Shown here in pieces: positions 26,688 through 35,023 of a stretch of 64,000 nt of DNA. Under the pieces are notes generated by a model. That model did no database searches. It worked only from the letters and a program-made list of their open reading frames with translations, and was not told where the DNA came from. The stretch comes from Herbaspirillum sp. DW155 (GTDB taxonomy: Bacteria > Pseudomonadota > Gammaproteobacteria > Burkholderiales > Burkholderiaceae_D). Each line of letters opens with the position of its first letter. Position 1 is the first letter of the stretch. The DNA is taken from the NCBI RefSeq assembly GCF_037076565.1, contig NZ_AP029028.1, positions 2,170,001-2,234,000 on the forward strand. Reading direction: 5' to 3'. A program made the position numbers and the translations under genes.

Positions 26688-28670
26688 TCAGCCTTGTGCT
26701 TTTTTCTGTTGCATGACGGTCAATTCTTCGCCCACTTTCTTCAGGACCGAGTTCCAGTCACTGACGGCGGGTTGCCGGAACAGGCGCATGCTGGGGTACC
26801 AGGGCGAGTCCTCACGGTCGTTCAGCCAGCGCCAGTCGGGCACGTGCGGCAGCAGAACCCAGGTCGGATGGCTCATGGCACCGGCCAGGTGGGCCACTGA
26901 GGTGTCCACGCTGATGACCAGATCGAGGTTGCTGATGGCCGCGGCCGTATCGGCAAAGTCCTGGCAGTCGTCGCCAAGGTTGAAGACGGGCAAGCCGGCA
27001 GGCAGCGCCTTGAGTGCCTCCAGTGGTTTGCCTTTCTGCAGGGAATAGAATTCCATGTTGGGCAGGTCAAACAGCTGCCTGAAGGTGTCCAGCGGGATGG
27101 AGCGGTGGCGGTCATTACCGTGCTCGGGATTGCCGCCCCAGATGATGCCCACCCGCAAGTTGCGTTCGGATCTGGACAAGGCATTGATTTTTTCACGCCA
27201 AGTGGCCGCCAGGATGGCATCGGCCGCCAGATAGCCTTCGGGGTAGCGTGGAATATCGTCCACCGTATGCGTGCGCATGGCGTACGGCAGGCTCATGAGC
27301 ACGTAAGCGCAGTCGCAGGGTGGCAGGGGGTCGCTTTCCCGCACCAGCGTGACTTGCGGTGTGAAGGATTGGAACAGGCGGTACAAAGGATTCTTCACAT
27401 GCACCGCCACGCGCGCGCCTTGGTCCACCACCAGGCGCACGTAGCGCAGGAACTGGATGCTGTCGCCGAAGCCTTGTTCATGCATCAGCAGGATGGACTT
27501 GCCTGCCAGTGACGACTTGCCATCCCATTTGGGGATGAGTTCGAACAACTTGTGGATCAGGCGGTAGACGTGCGCGCGCTCCTTGGTCACCAGGCGGCTC
27601 TCATGGCATTCCCAGCCTTCCTCGAATTGTCCCTTGAGCAACAGTGTAAGCGCCAGGTTGTGCTTGGCGGTCGGATAATTGGGGCGTATTGCCAGGGCCT
27701 TGCGGAAGTTCTTGATGGCTTCTTCGTCGTCGCCGTGGTCGTGCAGGATGGCCCCGATGTTGTTGTAGGTCAGTGCGTGCTTCGGGTCCAGTGTCAGCGC
27801 CTGGTTGAACATGCGCATGGCATCGTCGAAGCGGTCGCCGGTGCTGAAATAGCTGGAACCCAGCTTCACATAGCCGTTCGGGTCTTTGGGGGCGATCTCG
27901 ATGACGCGCAGCAGGTGCTCGTGGGCTTCCTCGATGCGGTTCAATTTCAGATAGGTGTCGGCGATCTTGTTGTGCGCATAGGTATCCTGCGGATCAAGCA
28001 GGATGGCGGTTTTATGGGACTCCACCGCTTCCTTGTACATTTCCATGGCGTGCAGCGCCTCGCCCAGGGCGGTATGCGAGGGGGCGAAATTGATCTGCAA
28101 TTCCAGTGACTTGAGGATGGTGGCGACCGCCTCGTTGAGGCGGTTCGCCTCGATCAGCGCGCGTCCCAGGTGGGAGAGCGGGCCGGGCGCATTCGGTTCG
28201 CGCTTGACGGCATCCTCGAAATAGGCCACCGAGGCTTCCGGATCGGCTTTTTCGTGCAAGGCGTTGGCCAGGCCGATGCGCGCTGCCCGATTCTCCTTGT
28301 CGATCGAGATGGCGCGCTCATAGAGGGCGATCGCTTCATCTATCCGGTCCTGGTTCAGGATCGTGCCGGCCAGGTTGCTCAGGTATTCGGCATTGTCGGG
28401 GTCGGCGTCGACGGCTTTGCGCAGATAGATTTCCGCTTCGGCGAACTGACCCTCCTGCATGGCCACCAGCCCGCGCGCGTGGTTGGCAAAGACCAGCTTG
28501 GGTGCCCGCGCCAGCACGGCCATGCAGAGGTTCTTGGCTTCTTCGGTCTTGCGGCTGTCCAGCAGATCGAGGGATTTGCGGACATCCAGCAGATCCTGCA
28601 GGTTGGACTTGGCGGCGGCCGGGGCCGGAATGTGTTTGCCGTGCTTGTTGCTGCTCTTGCGCGTCGACAT
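26688..28670 (-). CDS. TPR-repeat glycosyltransferase, candidate flagellin glycosyltransferase
   Basis: The protein is 660 residues from the chosen start MSTRKSSNKHGKH at 28670; the frame stays open to 28775. Residues from about 30 to 390 are a run of roughly ten tetratricopeptide repeats (for example AEIYLRKAVDADPDNAEYLSNLAG and AIKNFRKALAIRPNYPTAKHNLAL). The C-terminal 250 residues resemble a GT-B glycosyltransferase domain seen in TPR proteins: EQGFGDSIQFLRYVRLV, GIIWGGNPEHGNDRHRSIPL, SVDTSVAHLAGAMSHPTWVLLP. It lies directly upstream of the fliC promoter and is flanked by terminators, so it is its own unit. The role in modifying flagellin is inferred from position and domain type. Confidence 0.82.
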   Translation of the reverse strand: MSTRKSSNKHGKHIPAPAAAKSNLQDLLDVRKSLDLLDSRKTEEAKNLCMAVLARAPKLVFANHARGLVAMQEGQFAEAEIYLRKAVDADPDNAEYLSNLAGTILNQDRIDEAIALYERAISIDKENRAARIGLANALHEKADPEASVAYFEDAVKREPNAPGPLSHLGRALIEANRLNEAVATILKSLELQINFAPSHTALGEALHAMEMYKEAVESHKTAILLDPQDTYAHNKIADTYLKLNRIEEAHEHLLRVIEIAPKDPNGYVKLGSSYFSTGDRFDDAMRMFNQALTLDPKHALTYNNIGAILHDHGDDEEAIKNFRKALAIRPNYPTAKHNLALTLLLKGQFEEGWECHESRLVTKERAHVYRLIHKLFELIPKWDGKSSLAGKSILLMHEQGFGDSIQFLRYVRLVVDQGARVAVHVKNPLYRLFQSFTPQVTLVRESDPLPPCDCAYVLMSLPYAMRTHTVDDIPRYPEGYLAADAILAATWREKINALSRSERNLRVGIIWGGNPEHGNDRHRSIPLDTFRQLFDLPNMEFYSLQKGKPLEALKALPAGLPVFNLGDDCQDFADTAAAISNLDLVISVDTSVAHLAGAMSHPTWVLLPHVPDWRWLNDREDSPWYPSMRLFRQPAVSDWNSVLKKVGEELTVMQQKKAQG

Positions 28671-28773
28671 CGAAAGGGGTCCTCTTGGTTGGGCGCATCG
28701 GTGGCGCCGGGCATAGCTATCCAGCAAGGATGATATGCGCAACACGTCACCTGCGAAGAGGTGAATAGAAAGC

Positions 28774-28800
28774 AAAAAACCTCCGTTTTAGGCGGAGGTT
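28774..28800 (-). terminator. Terminator of lexA
   Basis: AACCTCCG (28778-28785) pairs with CGGAGGTT (28793-28800) around a 7-base loop. On the minus strand the stem is followed by a run of T residues. Confidence 0.85.
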
Positions 28801-28857
28801 CATGTGCAAAAGGCAGCCTGACGCAGCTGGTGCGGAGGGTGGACCCCAGACCGGGGC

Positions 28858-29517
28858 TCAGTTCCAGCTGCGTAACAATCCGACTGCCAGTCCCTCCAGG
28901 GCGAACTGGTCTTCTTCCGGCTTGACGATGATGGGGTCGAATTCCGGGTTTTCGGGGAAGAGGGTGATGACGCTGCCAGTCTTCTGGTAGCGCTTGACTG
29001 TGACCTCATCGGCCAGGCGCGCCACCACGATCTGGCCATTGCGCGCCTGGTCGGCGCGGCGCACCGCCAGCAGGTCGCCATCCAGGATGCCGGCGTCGCG
29101 CATGGACATGCCGCGCACCTTGAGCAGGTAGTCGGGCTTGGCCGGGAACATGGCCGGGTCGACCTGATAGGTCTTCTCCACGTGTTCCTGGGCCAGGATG
29201 GGCGAACCGGCGGCCACCCGGCCGATCAGCGGCAGGCTCAGCTGCATCAGGGCGGGATGCGGCAGGGCCATCTGCCGTGCCGAATTGATGCTCGCCCCGG
29301 CACCGGACTCGCGCAGGCGGATGCCGCGCGAGGTGCCTGGGGAAATTTCGATGGCGCCCTTGCGTGCCAGCGCCTGCAGATGCTCTTCGGCGGCGTTGGC
29401 GGAGCGAAAGCCCAGTTCGGCCGCGATTTCTGCGCGCGTGGGAGGGAAGCCGGTGTTCTCGATGGCGTTCTTGATCAGGTTCAGGATCTGTTCCTGGCGC
29501 GCGGTCAGTTTGAGCAT
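28858..29517 (-). CDS. lexA: SOS repressor LexA
   Basis: LexA (219 residues) represses DNA-damage genes and is inactivated by RecA-stimulated self-cleavage. The winged-helix DNA-binding domain ([34 protein letters not shown]) is followed by the peptidase domain. The cleavage site is A103-G104 (VAAGSP), and the catalytic dyad is S138 (GMSMRD) and K175 (TVKRY). Two LexA operators immediately upstream indicate autoregulation. It has its own terminator and is divergent from rpsF. Confidence 0.97.
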   Translation of the reverse strand: MLKLTARQEQILNLIKNAIENTGFPPTRAEIAAELGFRSANAAEEHLQALARKGAIEISPGTSRGIRLRESGAGASINSARQMALPHPALMQLSLPLIGRVAAGSPILAQEHVEKTYQVDPAMFPAKPDYLLKVRGMSMRDAGILDGDLLAVRRADQARNGQIVVARLADEVTVKRYQKTGSVITLFPENPEFDPIIVKPEEDQFALEGLAVGLLRSWN

Positions 29518-29543
29518 GGGGTTGGCCTTTCTCGCAGGGAAGG

Positions 29544-29559
29544 CTGTCTGGATGAACAG
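29544..29559. promoter_or_regulatory. LexA box 1 upstream of lexA
   Basis: CTGTCTGGATGAACAG fits the consensus CTGT-N8-ACAG exactly in its conserved ends. It lies 27 bases before the lexA start codon. Confidence 0.88.
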
Positions 29560-29560
29560 T

Positions 29561-29576
29561 CTGTATTTTTATACAG
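29561..29576. promoter_or_regulatory. LexA box 2 upstream of lexA
   Basis: CTGTATTTTTATACAG is a near-perfect palindromic SOS box (CTGT-N8-ACAG with an AT-rich centre). It is one base away from box 1, so two LexA dimers could bind side by side. Confidence 0.92.
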
Positions 29577-29742
29577 GTGCATTCCTTGTGTCAACGGCAA
29601 CATGCATATTCCGGCATGTAAAAGGCAAGCTTTCTTCTTTATATATATGAAGAGACAGATGAAGTTCCTGCCGGTTTGCCGGCAATTTGCCGCGCATGAG
29701 CGACCTGCTGTGGTCTTTGAGCCGCGCCGGGGCTCGCCGTGA

Positions 29743-29771
29743 TTGCTGTCAAGCCTGAAACCTAGTATGAT
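29743..29771 (+). promoter_or_regulatory. Candidate sigma-70 promoter of rpsF operon
   Basis: TTGCTG (29743-29748), a 17-base spacer and TATGAT (29766-29771, 5 of 6) lie 73 bases before rpsF. The -35 is weak but the -10 and spacing are good, and an operon promoter is needed here. Confidence 0.5.
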
Positions 29772-29800
29772 CTTGGGTTTTCCTCTTCCCACACCCGTCT

Positions 29801-29820
29801 TGACGCCGGGGTGGGCGTCT
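29801..29820 (+). promoter_or_regulatory. Leader hairpin of rpsF, possible S6:S18 binding site
   Basis: GACGCC and GGCGTC form a 6-bp stem enclosing GGGGTG in the untranslated leader of rpsF. The left arm contains the CCG triplet that is central to the S6:S18 mRNA motif known from other bacteria. The fit to the full motif cannot be verified by eye. Confidence 0.35.
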
Positions 29821-29844
29821 TCAATAAGTCCATAAGGAGTCTAC

Positions 29845-30210
29845 ATGCGTCATTATGAAATCGTATTTATCGTCCACCCGGACCAAAGCGAGCAAGTGCC
29901 GGCGATGATCGAGCGTTACAAGGGCATCGTCACCACCCGCGGCGGCAAGGTCCACCGTGTCGAAGATTGGGGCCGTCGCCAACTGGCTTACCAGATCCAG
30001 AAGCTGGCCAAGGCTCACTACGTCTGCCTGAACATCGAAGTCGACAGCGAAACGCTGGCTGAAATCGAAACCGGCTTCAAGTTCAACGACGCCGTCCTGC
30101 GCCACCTGACCGTCAAGATGAAGAAGGCCGAAACCGGTCCTTCCCCCATCCTGAAGGCAGTGCAGAAGGAAGACGCGGCCAAGAGCCGTACCGAAGCGCC
30201 GGCAGCCTGA
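29845..30210 (+). CDS. rpsF: Small ribosomal subunit protein S6
   Basis: S6 (121 residues) binds 16S rRNA together with S18. [29 protein letters not shown] and [25 protein letters not shown] are classic S6 sequence. AAGGAG precedes the ATG. The Lys/Ala-rich C-terminal tail is variable. It heads the rpsF-priB-rpsR-rplI operon. Confidence 0.98.
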   Translation: MRHYEIVFIVHPDQSEQVPAMIERYKGIVTTRGGKVHRVEDWGRRQLAYQIQKLAKAHYVCLNIEVDSETLAEIETGFKFNDAVLRHLTVKMKKAETGPSPILKAVQKEDAAKSRTEAPAA

Positions 30211-30233
30211 GCGCTGCGGCACCATAGCGGAGA

Positions 30234-30533
30234 GTGAACCAGCTTCAAGTCATCGCCAGCCTGGCAGAACGTGACGTTTTACGTTACACGCCGGCCGGTA
30301 TCCCGATTGTCACTGCCAGGTTGCAGCATCAGTCGGAGCAGATGGAAGCTGGCATGCAGCGCCAGGTCGAATTCGAGATCGCGGCGCTGGCAGCAGGGGA
30401 AATCTCCGGTGCCCTCAACAGGGCGGCACTGGGTGAAGTCTTCCGGTTCACCGGCTTTTTGGCCCGCAGGAATCGCAACAGCAAGAGCGTCGTGTTTCAT
30501 ATCGTTGATTTTGGCCCGGTCGCGCCGGATTGA
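30234..30533 (+). CDS. priB: Primosomal replication protein PriB
   Basis: PriB (99 residues from a GTG start) is an OB-fold single-stranded DNA-binding protein of the replication-restart primosome, related to SSB. The sequence NQLQVIASLAERDVLRYTPAGIPIVTARLQHQS is typical, as is the location between rpsF and rpsR. GGAGA lies just before the GTG. The C-terminal strand VVFHIVDF closes the OB fold. Confidence 0.95.
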   Translation: MNQLQVIASLAERDVLRYTPAGIPIVTARLQHQSEQMEAGMQRQVEFEIAALAAGEISGALNRAALGEVFRFTGFLARRNRNSKSVVFHIVDFGPVAPD

Positions 30534-30587
30534 AGGCGCAAGGTAGCCAAACAGACCTTACCCAATTTTTAGATACAGGAGCCAACC

Positions 30588-30872
30588 ATGGCATTCGGTA
30601 AAAAGTTCGATAAAAGCAAGCTGAAAAACAAGCGTCAACAGCAAAACCCGCTGTTCAAGCGCAAGAAATTCTGCCGTTTCACCGCCGCTGGCGTTGAACA
30701 GGTCGATTACAAGGACGTGGACACCCTGAAGGACTTCGTCCAGGAAAACGGCAAGATCATGCCGGCACGCCTGACCGGTACCAAGGCCCACTACCAGCGT
30801 CAAGTTGACACCGCCATCAAGCGCGCGCGTTACCTGGCCCTGCTGCCGTACACCGATCTGCACAACGCGTAA
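30588..30872 (+). CDS. rpsR: Small ribosomal subunit protein S18
   Basis: S18 (94 residues) pairs with S6 on the small subunit platform. The motif [50 protein letters not shown] is the conserved S18 core. ATACAGGAGCC gives a good ribosome site. rplI follows after 26 bases. Confidence 0.98.
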   Translation: MAFGKKFDKSKLKNKRQQQNPLFKRKKFCRFTAAGVEQVDYKDVDTLKDFVQENGKIMPARLTGTKAHYQRQVDTAIKRARYLALLPYTDLHNA

Positions 30873-30898
30873 TCAGCGTCGAGAAATAGGAGAAAAAC

Positions 30899-31351
30899 AT
30901 GCAAGTCATTCTGTTGGAAAAAATCGTGAATCTCGGCGGTCTGGGTGATGTCGTGCGCGTCAAGGACGGTTTCGCACGCAACTTCCTGATCCCGCAACGC
31001 AAGGCCCGCCGTGCTACCGATGCAGCCATCGCTGAATTCGAAGCCAAGCGCGCCGAGTTGGAAAAGGCCGCTGCCGAGAAGCTGGCTGCTGCACAAGCCC
31101 AAGGCGAAAAGCTGGCTGGCACCACCGTGGAAGTGTCGCAGAAGGCCGGCGTTGACGGCCGTCTGTTCGGTTCCGTCACCAACTTCGACATCGCTGAAGC
31201 CCTGGGCAAGAAGGGCTTCGCCGTGGAAAAGGCGCAAGTGCGTCTGCCCAACGGCCCGCTGAAGATCGTTGGCGAACACCCGGTGTCGGTGGCTCTGCAC
31301 ACCGACGTGGTGGTCGACGTCACCATCGCAGTCAAGGGCGAGCAAGCGTAA
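30899..31351 (+). CDS. rplI: Large ribosomal subunit protein L9
   Basis: L9 (150 residues) is an elongated 50S protein with two globular domains joined by a long helix. The N-terminal [33 protein letters not shown] and the C-terminal [14 protein letters not shown] and [10 protein letters not shown] are conserved. It ends the operon and is followed by a terminator. Confidence 0.98.
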   Translation: MQVILLEKIVNLGGLGDVVRVKDGFARNFLIPQRKARRATDAAIAEFEAKRAELEKAAAEKLAAAQAQGEKLAGTTVEVSQKAGVDGRLFGSVTNFDIAEALGKKGFAVEKAQVRLPNGPLKIVGEHPVSVALHTDVVVDVTIAVKGEQA

Positions 31352-31384
31352 TACACCTGTTTGCTGCAATTCGTTTTGCAATAG

Positions 31385-31410
31385 AAAAGCCGGGTTCGCC
31401 TGGCTTTTTT
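31385..31410 (+). terminator. Terminator of the rpsF-rplI operon
   Basis: AAAAGCCGGG (31385-31394) pairs with CCTGGCTTTT (31399-31408, one G-T pair) around TTCG, followed by more T residues. The flanking GCAATA / TATTGC extend the helix. Confidence 0.88.
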
Positions 31411-31575
31411 ATTGCCTGTTGCTTATTTTTTGTTTCTTCGTTTTCTGGTTTTTAGCTTCGCTTCTCACCAGACGAGGTGAAGAAAAATACTTGGCCTGTC
31501 GCATCTGTTCGGCTCTGCAGGGCGGTTGTGCAAAAACGTCCAGGCGGCCCAACGGCTTTACATCAGCAGGTTATA

Positions 31576-33021
31576 ATGCGCGCCATGAAAGAATCGTCAC
31601 GCGGCAATCCAGAATTTTTCCGCGGCCAGAAAGAGTCTTCCGATCCGCAGATCGATGCGCTCCGCGTGCCGCCCCACTCCATCGAGGCCGAGCAATCGGT
31701 GCTGGGTGGTCTGCTGCTGGATAACGCGGCCTGGGACCGTATCGCCGATTTCGTCAGTGCCGACGACTTCTACCGCTACGACCACCGCATCATCTTCGAG
31801 CACATCGTCAAGCTCATCAACAGCACCAAGCCGGCTGACGTCATCACCGTCTATGAGGCCATGTCCACCAGCGGCAAGGCCGAAGAGGTGGGCGGACTGG
31901 TCTACCTGAACGCGCTTGCCCAGAACACGCCCTCGGCCGCCAACATCCGCCGCTACGCCGAGATCGTGCGTGATCGCGGCATCCTGCGCAAGCTGATCAC
32001 GGTGGCCGACGAGATTTCCGGCAATGCCTTCAATCCGCAGGGCAAGGATGTGAAGTCCATGCTGGACGAGGCCGAATCCAAGATCTTCGCCATCGCCGAA
32101 GAGGGCTCGCGCGGCTCGCAGGGTTTCATGGAAATCCAGCCGCTGCTGACCCAGGTGGTGGAACGTATCGATGAACTGTACAACCGCGACAATACCAGCG
32201 ACATCACGGGCGTGCCGACCGGCTTCATCGACCTCGACAAGATGACCTCCGGTCTGCAGCCGGGCGACCTGATCATCGTGGCCGGCCGTCCTTCGATGGG
32301 TAAGACCGCCTTCTCGATCAACATCGGCGAGCATGTGGCCATCGAATCGGGCTTGCCAGTGGCCGTGTTCTCCATGGAAATGGGCGGCGCCCAGCTGGCC
32401 ATGCGTATGCTGGGCTCGGTCGGACGCCTGGACCAGCACCGCCTGCGTACGGGCCGCCTGCTGGACGAAGACTGGCCGCGCCTGACGCACGCCATCCAGA
32501 AGATGAACGATGCCCAGTTCTACATCGACGAAACCCCGGCGCTGTCGCCCATAGAATTGCGCGCCCGTTCACGTCGCCTGGCCCGCCAGTGCGGCAAACT
32601 GGGCCTGATCATCATCGACTACCTGCAGCTGATGTCGGGTAACGGCGGCAGCTCTTCCGAGAACCGCGCCTCCGAAATCTCGGAAATCTCGCGTAGCCTG
32701 AAGGGGCTGGCCAAGGAACTCAATTGCCCGGTGATTGCGCTGTCGCAGCTGAACCGCTCGCTGGAACAACGTCCCAACAAGCGTCCCGTGATGTCCGACT
32801 TGCGCGAATCGGGCGCCATCGAGCAGGATGCTGACGTTATTTTGTTCATTTACCGTGATGAAGTTTACAATCCCGACTCGCCCGACAAGGGGACGGCGGA
32901 AATCATCATCGGCAAGCAGCGTAATGGCCCCATCGGCAGCATTCGCCTGTCCTTCCTGGGGATGTATACCAAGTACGACAACTATATCGGCAATCTGGCG
33001 CAGCCTTACGGCGGCGATTGA
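31576..33021 (+). CDS. dnaB: Replicative DNA helicase DnaB
   Basis: DnaB is the hexameric helicase that unwinds DNA at the replication fork. The N-terminal primase-binding domain (LRVPPHSIEAEQSVLGGLLLDN) and RecA-like C-terminal domain (Walker A GRPSMGKTAF; LIIIDYLQLMSG; PVIALSQLNRSLEQRPNKRPVMSDLRESGAIEQDAD) are complete. Start choice is uncertain: ATG 31576 (with AGCAGG five bases upstream) gives 481 residues, while ATG 31585 gives 478. The frame is open from 31477. A TATAAT lies at 31572-31577, on top of these codons. Confidence 0.95.
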   Translation: MRAMKESSRGNPEFFRGQKESSDPQIDALRVPPHSIEAEQSVLGGLLLDNAAWDRIADFVSADDFYRYDHRIIFEHIVKLINSTKPADVITVYEAMSTSGKAEEVGGLVYLNALAQNTPSAANIRRYAEIVRDRGILRKLITVADEISGNAFNPQGKDVKSMLDEAESKIFAIAEEGSRGSQGFMEIQPLLTQVVERIDELYNRDNTSDITGVPTGFIDLDKMTSGLQPGDLIIVAGRPSMGKTAFSINIGEHVAIESGLPVAVFSMEMGGAQLAMRMLGSVGRLDQHRLRTGRLLDEDWPRLTHAIQKMNDAQFYIDETPALSPIELRARSRRLARQCGKLGLIIIDYLQLMSGNGGSSSENRASEISEISRSLKGLAKELNCPVIALSQLNRSLEQRPNKRPVMSDLRESGAIEQDADVILFIYRDEVYNPDSPDKGTAEIIIGKQRNGPIGSIRLSFLGMYTKYDNYIGNLAQPYGGD

Positions 33022-33100
33022 TGGCCATTGGCAGCGTGCCAGGCTGGCAGGTTGCTGCACAAGGATCGCGGGCGGCGGGGGTCGCCCGTGTCACGCAAGG

Positions 33101-33123
33101 CGGACGGCTCTCAAGGCTGTCCG
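33101..33123 (+). other. Hairpin in the dnaB - DUF47 gap
   Basis: CGGACGGC (33101-33108) pairs with GCTGTCCG (33116-33123), 8 bp with one G-T pair and a 7-base loop. There is no T-run after it, so it is not a clear terminator. The rest of the 203-base gap shows nothing recognisable. Confidence 0.4.
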
Positions 33124-33224
33124 TGCAGGGCCGGCAGGGCGGTTCACGGCTTCCATTGAGGCTGGCCGCATGCCGGTTCGAAACGGCGCTCCGACCGGGC
33201 GCTAACCATTGATGAGAGAGAAAA

Positions 33225-33851
33225 ATGTTTGGACGATTGATGCCGACCGAAGGCAAATTCTTTGACCTTTTCAATCAGCATGCAGAGCTGGCGGTCAAGT
33301 GCGCAAAAGAAATGGTGGCGCTGATGACCAATTTCGATGACCTTGAAATTCGCGTGCACGCCATTGAAGCTGTCGAGAAGGAAGCCGACAAGGTGACGCA
33401 CAATGCCATCGAATTGCTGCACAAGACCTTCATCACCCCGCTGGACCGCGACGACATCCACCAGCTGATCACCCGCATGGATGACATCCTGGACCTGCTC
33501 GAAGACGCCGCCCAGACCATCTCGCTCTACGACATCAAGTCCATCACGCCCGAAGCCAAGCGCCTGGCCGAGCTGTGCCTGTCCTGCGCCGAGAAGGTGC
33601 AAGGCGCCGTGGGCCTGCTGTCGAACATGGACAATTCCCGTCAGATCCTGTCGATCTGCCAGGAAATCGACCGCCTCGAATCCGATGCCGATCACGTCAT
33701 GCGCGCGGCCATGTCCAAGCTGTTCCGCGATGAGCCGGACGTGCGCACCCTCATCAAGCTCAAAGCCATCTACGAAATCCTGGAAACCGTGACTGACCGC
33801 TGCGAAGACGTGGCCAACATCATCGAAGGCATCATCGTCGAAAACGCCTGA
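33225..33851 (+). CDS. DUF47 / PhoU-like phosphate transport accessory protein
   Basis: This 208-residue, all-helical protein belongs to the DUF47 family (PhoU-like), which pairs with Pit-type phosphate transporters. Features include MPTEGKFFDLFNQHAELAVKCAKEM at the N-terminus, EKEADKVTHNAIELLHKTFITPLDRDDIHQLITRMDDILDLLED and the C-terminal CEDVANIIEGIIVENA, with clustered acidic residues likely to bind metal. It sits 70 bases upstream of pit. A regulatory role for Pit is the family expectation, not shown here. Confidence 0.92.
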   Translation: MFGRLMPTEGKFFDLFNQHAELAVKCAKEMVALMTNFDDLEIRVHAIEAVEKEADKVTHNAIELLHKTFITPLDRDDIHQLITRMDDILDLLEDAAQTISLYDIKSITPEAKRLAELCLSCAEKVQGAVGLLSNMDNSRQILSICQEIDRLESDADHVMRAAMSKLFRDEPDVRTLIKLKAIYEILETVTDRCEDVANIIEGIIVENA

Positions 33852-33921
33852 TCGGTCGGCATCGCGGCGATTCCCTCGATTTCCGACGGGGACGCCGCTG
33901 GCTTCACACAACGGTTTCCCC

Positions 33922-34929
33922 ATGCAAACAATCCAAATCAGCTTACATATCCTTGCGTTGTTGATCGTCCTGGCGCTGCTGTTCGACTTCATGAACGGCT
34001 TCCATGACGCCGCCAACGCGATTGCCACCGTGGTCTCCACGGGCGTGCTGCGCCCGCAGACCGCCGTGGCCATGGCGGCCTTCTTCAACCTGGCCGCCGT
34101 GTTCGTGTTCCACCAGCTGCACGTGGCGGCCTCGGTGGGCAAGGGCACCATCGACCCGGCCATCGTGGACCAGTACGTCATCTTCGGCGCGCTCATCGGC
34201 GCCATCTTCTGGAACCTGGTGACCTGGTACTACGGCATCCCGTCTTCCTCCTCGCACGCCCTGATCGGCGGCCTGGTGGGCTCGGCCGTGGCCAAGGCCG
34301 GGACCGGCGCGCTGATCTCGGCGGGCCTGTTGAAGACGATACTCTTCATCGTGCTGTCTCCCTTGCTGGGTCTGGTGTTCGGCTCGCTGATGATGCTCGC
34401 GGTATCGTGGATCTTCTATCGCTCCACGCCACGCAAGATCGATGGCTGGTTCCGGCGTCTGCAGTTGCTGTCGGCTTCCATGTACAGCCTGGGTCACGGT
34501 GGCAATGACGCGCAGAAGACCATCGGCATCATCTGGATGCTGCTGATCGCTTCCGGCTATTCCTCGCCGGAAACGCCGCCGATGTGGGTCATCATCTGCT
34601 GCTACTGCGCCATCAGCCTGGGCACGCTCTTTGGCGGCTGGCGCATCGTCAAGACCATGGGCCAGAAGATCACCAAGCTGAAGCCGGTCGGCGGCTTCTG
34701 CGCCGAAACCGGTGGCGCCATCACTCTGTTCCTCGCGACCGCCCTGGGCATCCCGGTCTCGACCACCCATACCATCACCGGTGCCATCGTCGGCGTGGGC
34801 GCAGCGCAGAAGATGTCGGCGGTGCGCTGGGGCGTGGCCAGCAACATCGTCTGGGCCTGGATCTTCACCATTCCGGCGTCGGCCTTCGTGGCGGCGATCG
34901 CGTGGTGGATCGGCGTGCACGTGCTGTAA
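33922..34929 (+). CDS. pit: Low-affinity inorganic phosphate transporter, Pit family
   Basis: This 335-residue membrane protein is a Pit/PHO-4 family permease that imports metal-phosphate with protons. The two inverted PHO4 signatures are visible: DFMNGFHDAANAIATVVSTGVL near residue 20 and SLGHGGNDAQKTIGIIWMLL in the second half. The GIPVSTTHTITGAIVGVG motif and about ten hydrophobic segments agree. It is shorter than E. coli PitA (about 500), as is usual for the DUF47-associated subfamily. Confidence 0.94.
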   Translation: MQTIQISLHILALLIVLALLFDFMNGFHDAANAIATVVSTGVLRPQTAVAMAAFFNLAAVFVFHQLHVAASVGKGTIDPAIVDQYVIFGALIGAIFWNLVTWYYGIPSSSSHALIGGLVGSAVAKAGTGALISAGLLKTILFIVLSPLLGLVFGSLMMLAVSWIFYRSTPRKIDGWFRRLQLLSASMYSLGHGGNDAQKTIGIIWMLLIASGYSSPETPPMWVIICCYCAISLGTLFGGWRIVKTMGQKITKLKPVGGFCAETGGAITLFLATALGIPVSTTHTITGAIVGVGAAQKMSAVRWGVASNIVWAWIFTIPASAFVAAIAWWIGVHVL

Positions 34930-34971
34930 GCCATCCTGCCTGGACGCTGCACCTGTAGCGGCCGCCCAAAA

Positions 34972-35003
34972 GCAAAAAGCCACGTTTTCACGTGGCTTTT
35001 TGC
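34972..35003. terminator. Bidirectional terminator between pit and phoH
   Basis: A perfect 14-bp stem (GCAAAAAGCCACGT 34972-34985 with ACGTGGCTTTTTGC 34990-35003) around TTTC lies between the converging pit and phoH genes. It has T-rich arms on both strands. Confidence 0.92.
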
Positions 35004-35023
35004 ATTGATGCCGAATAAAGTGC

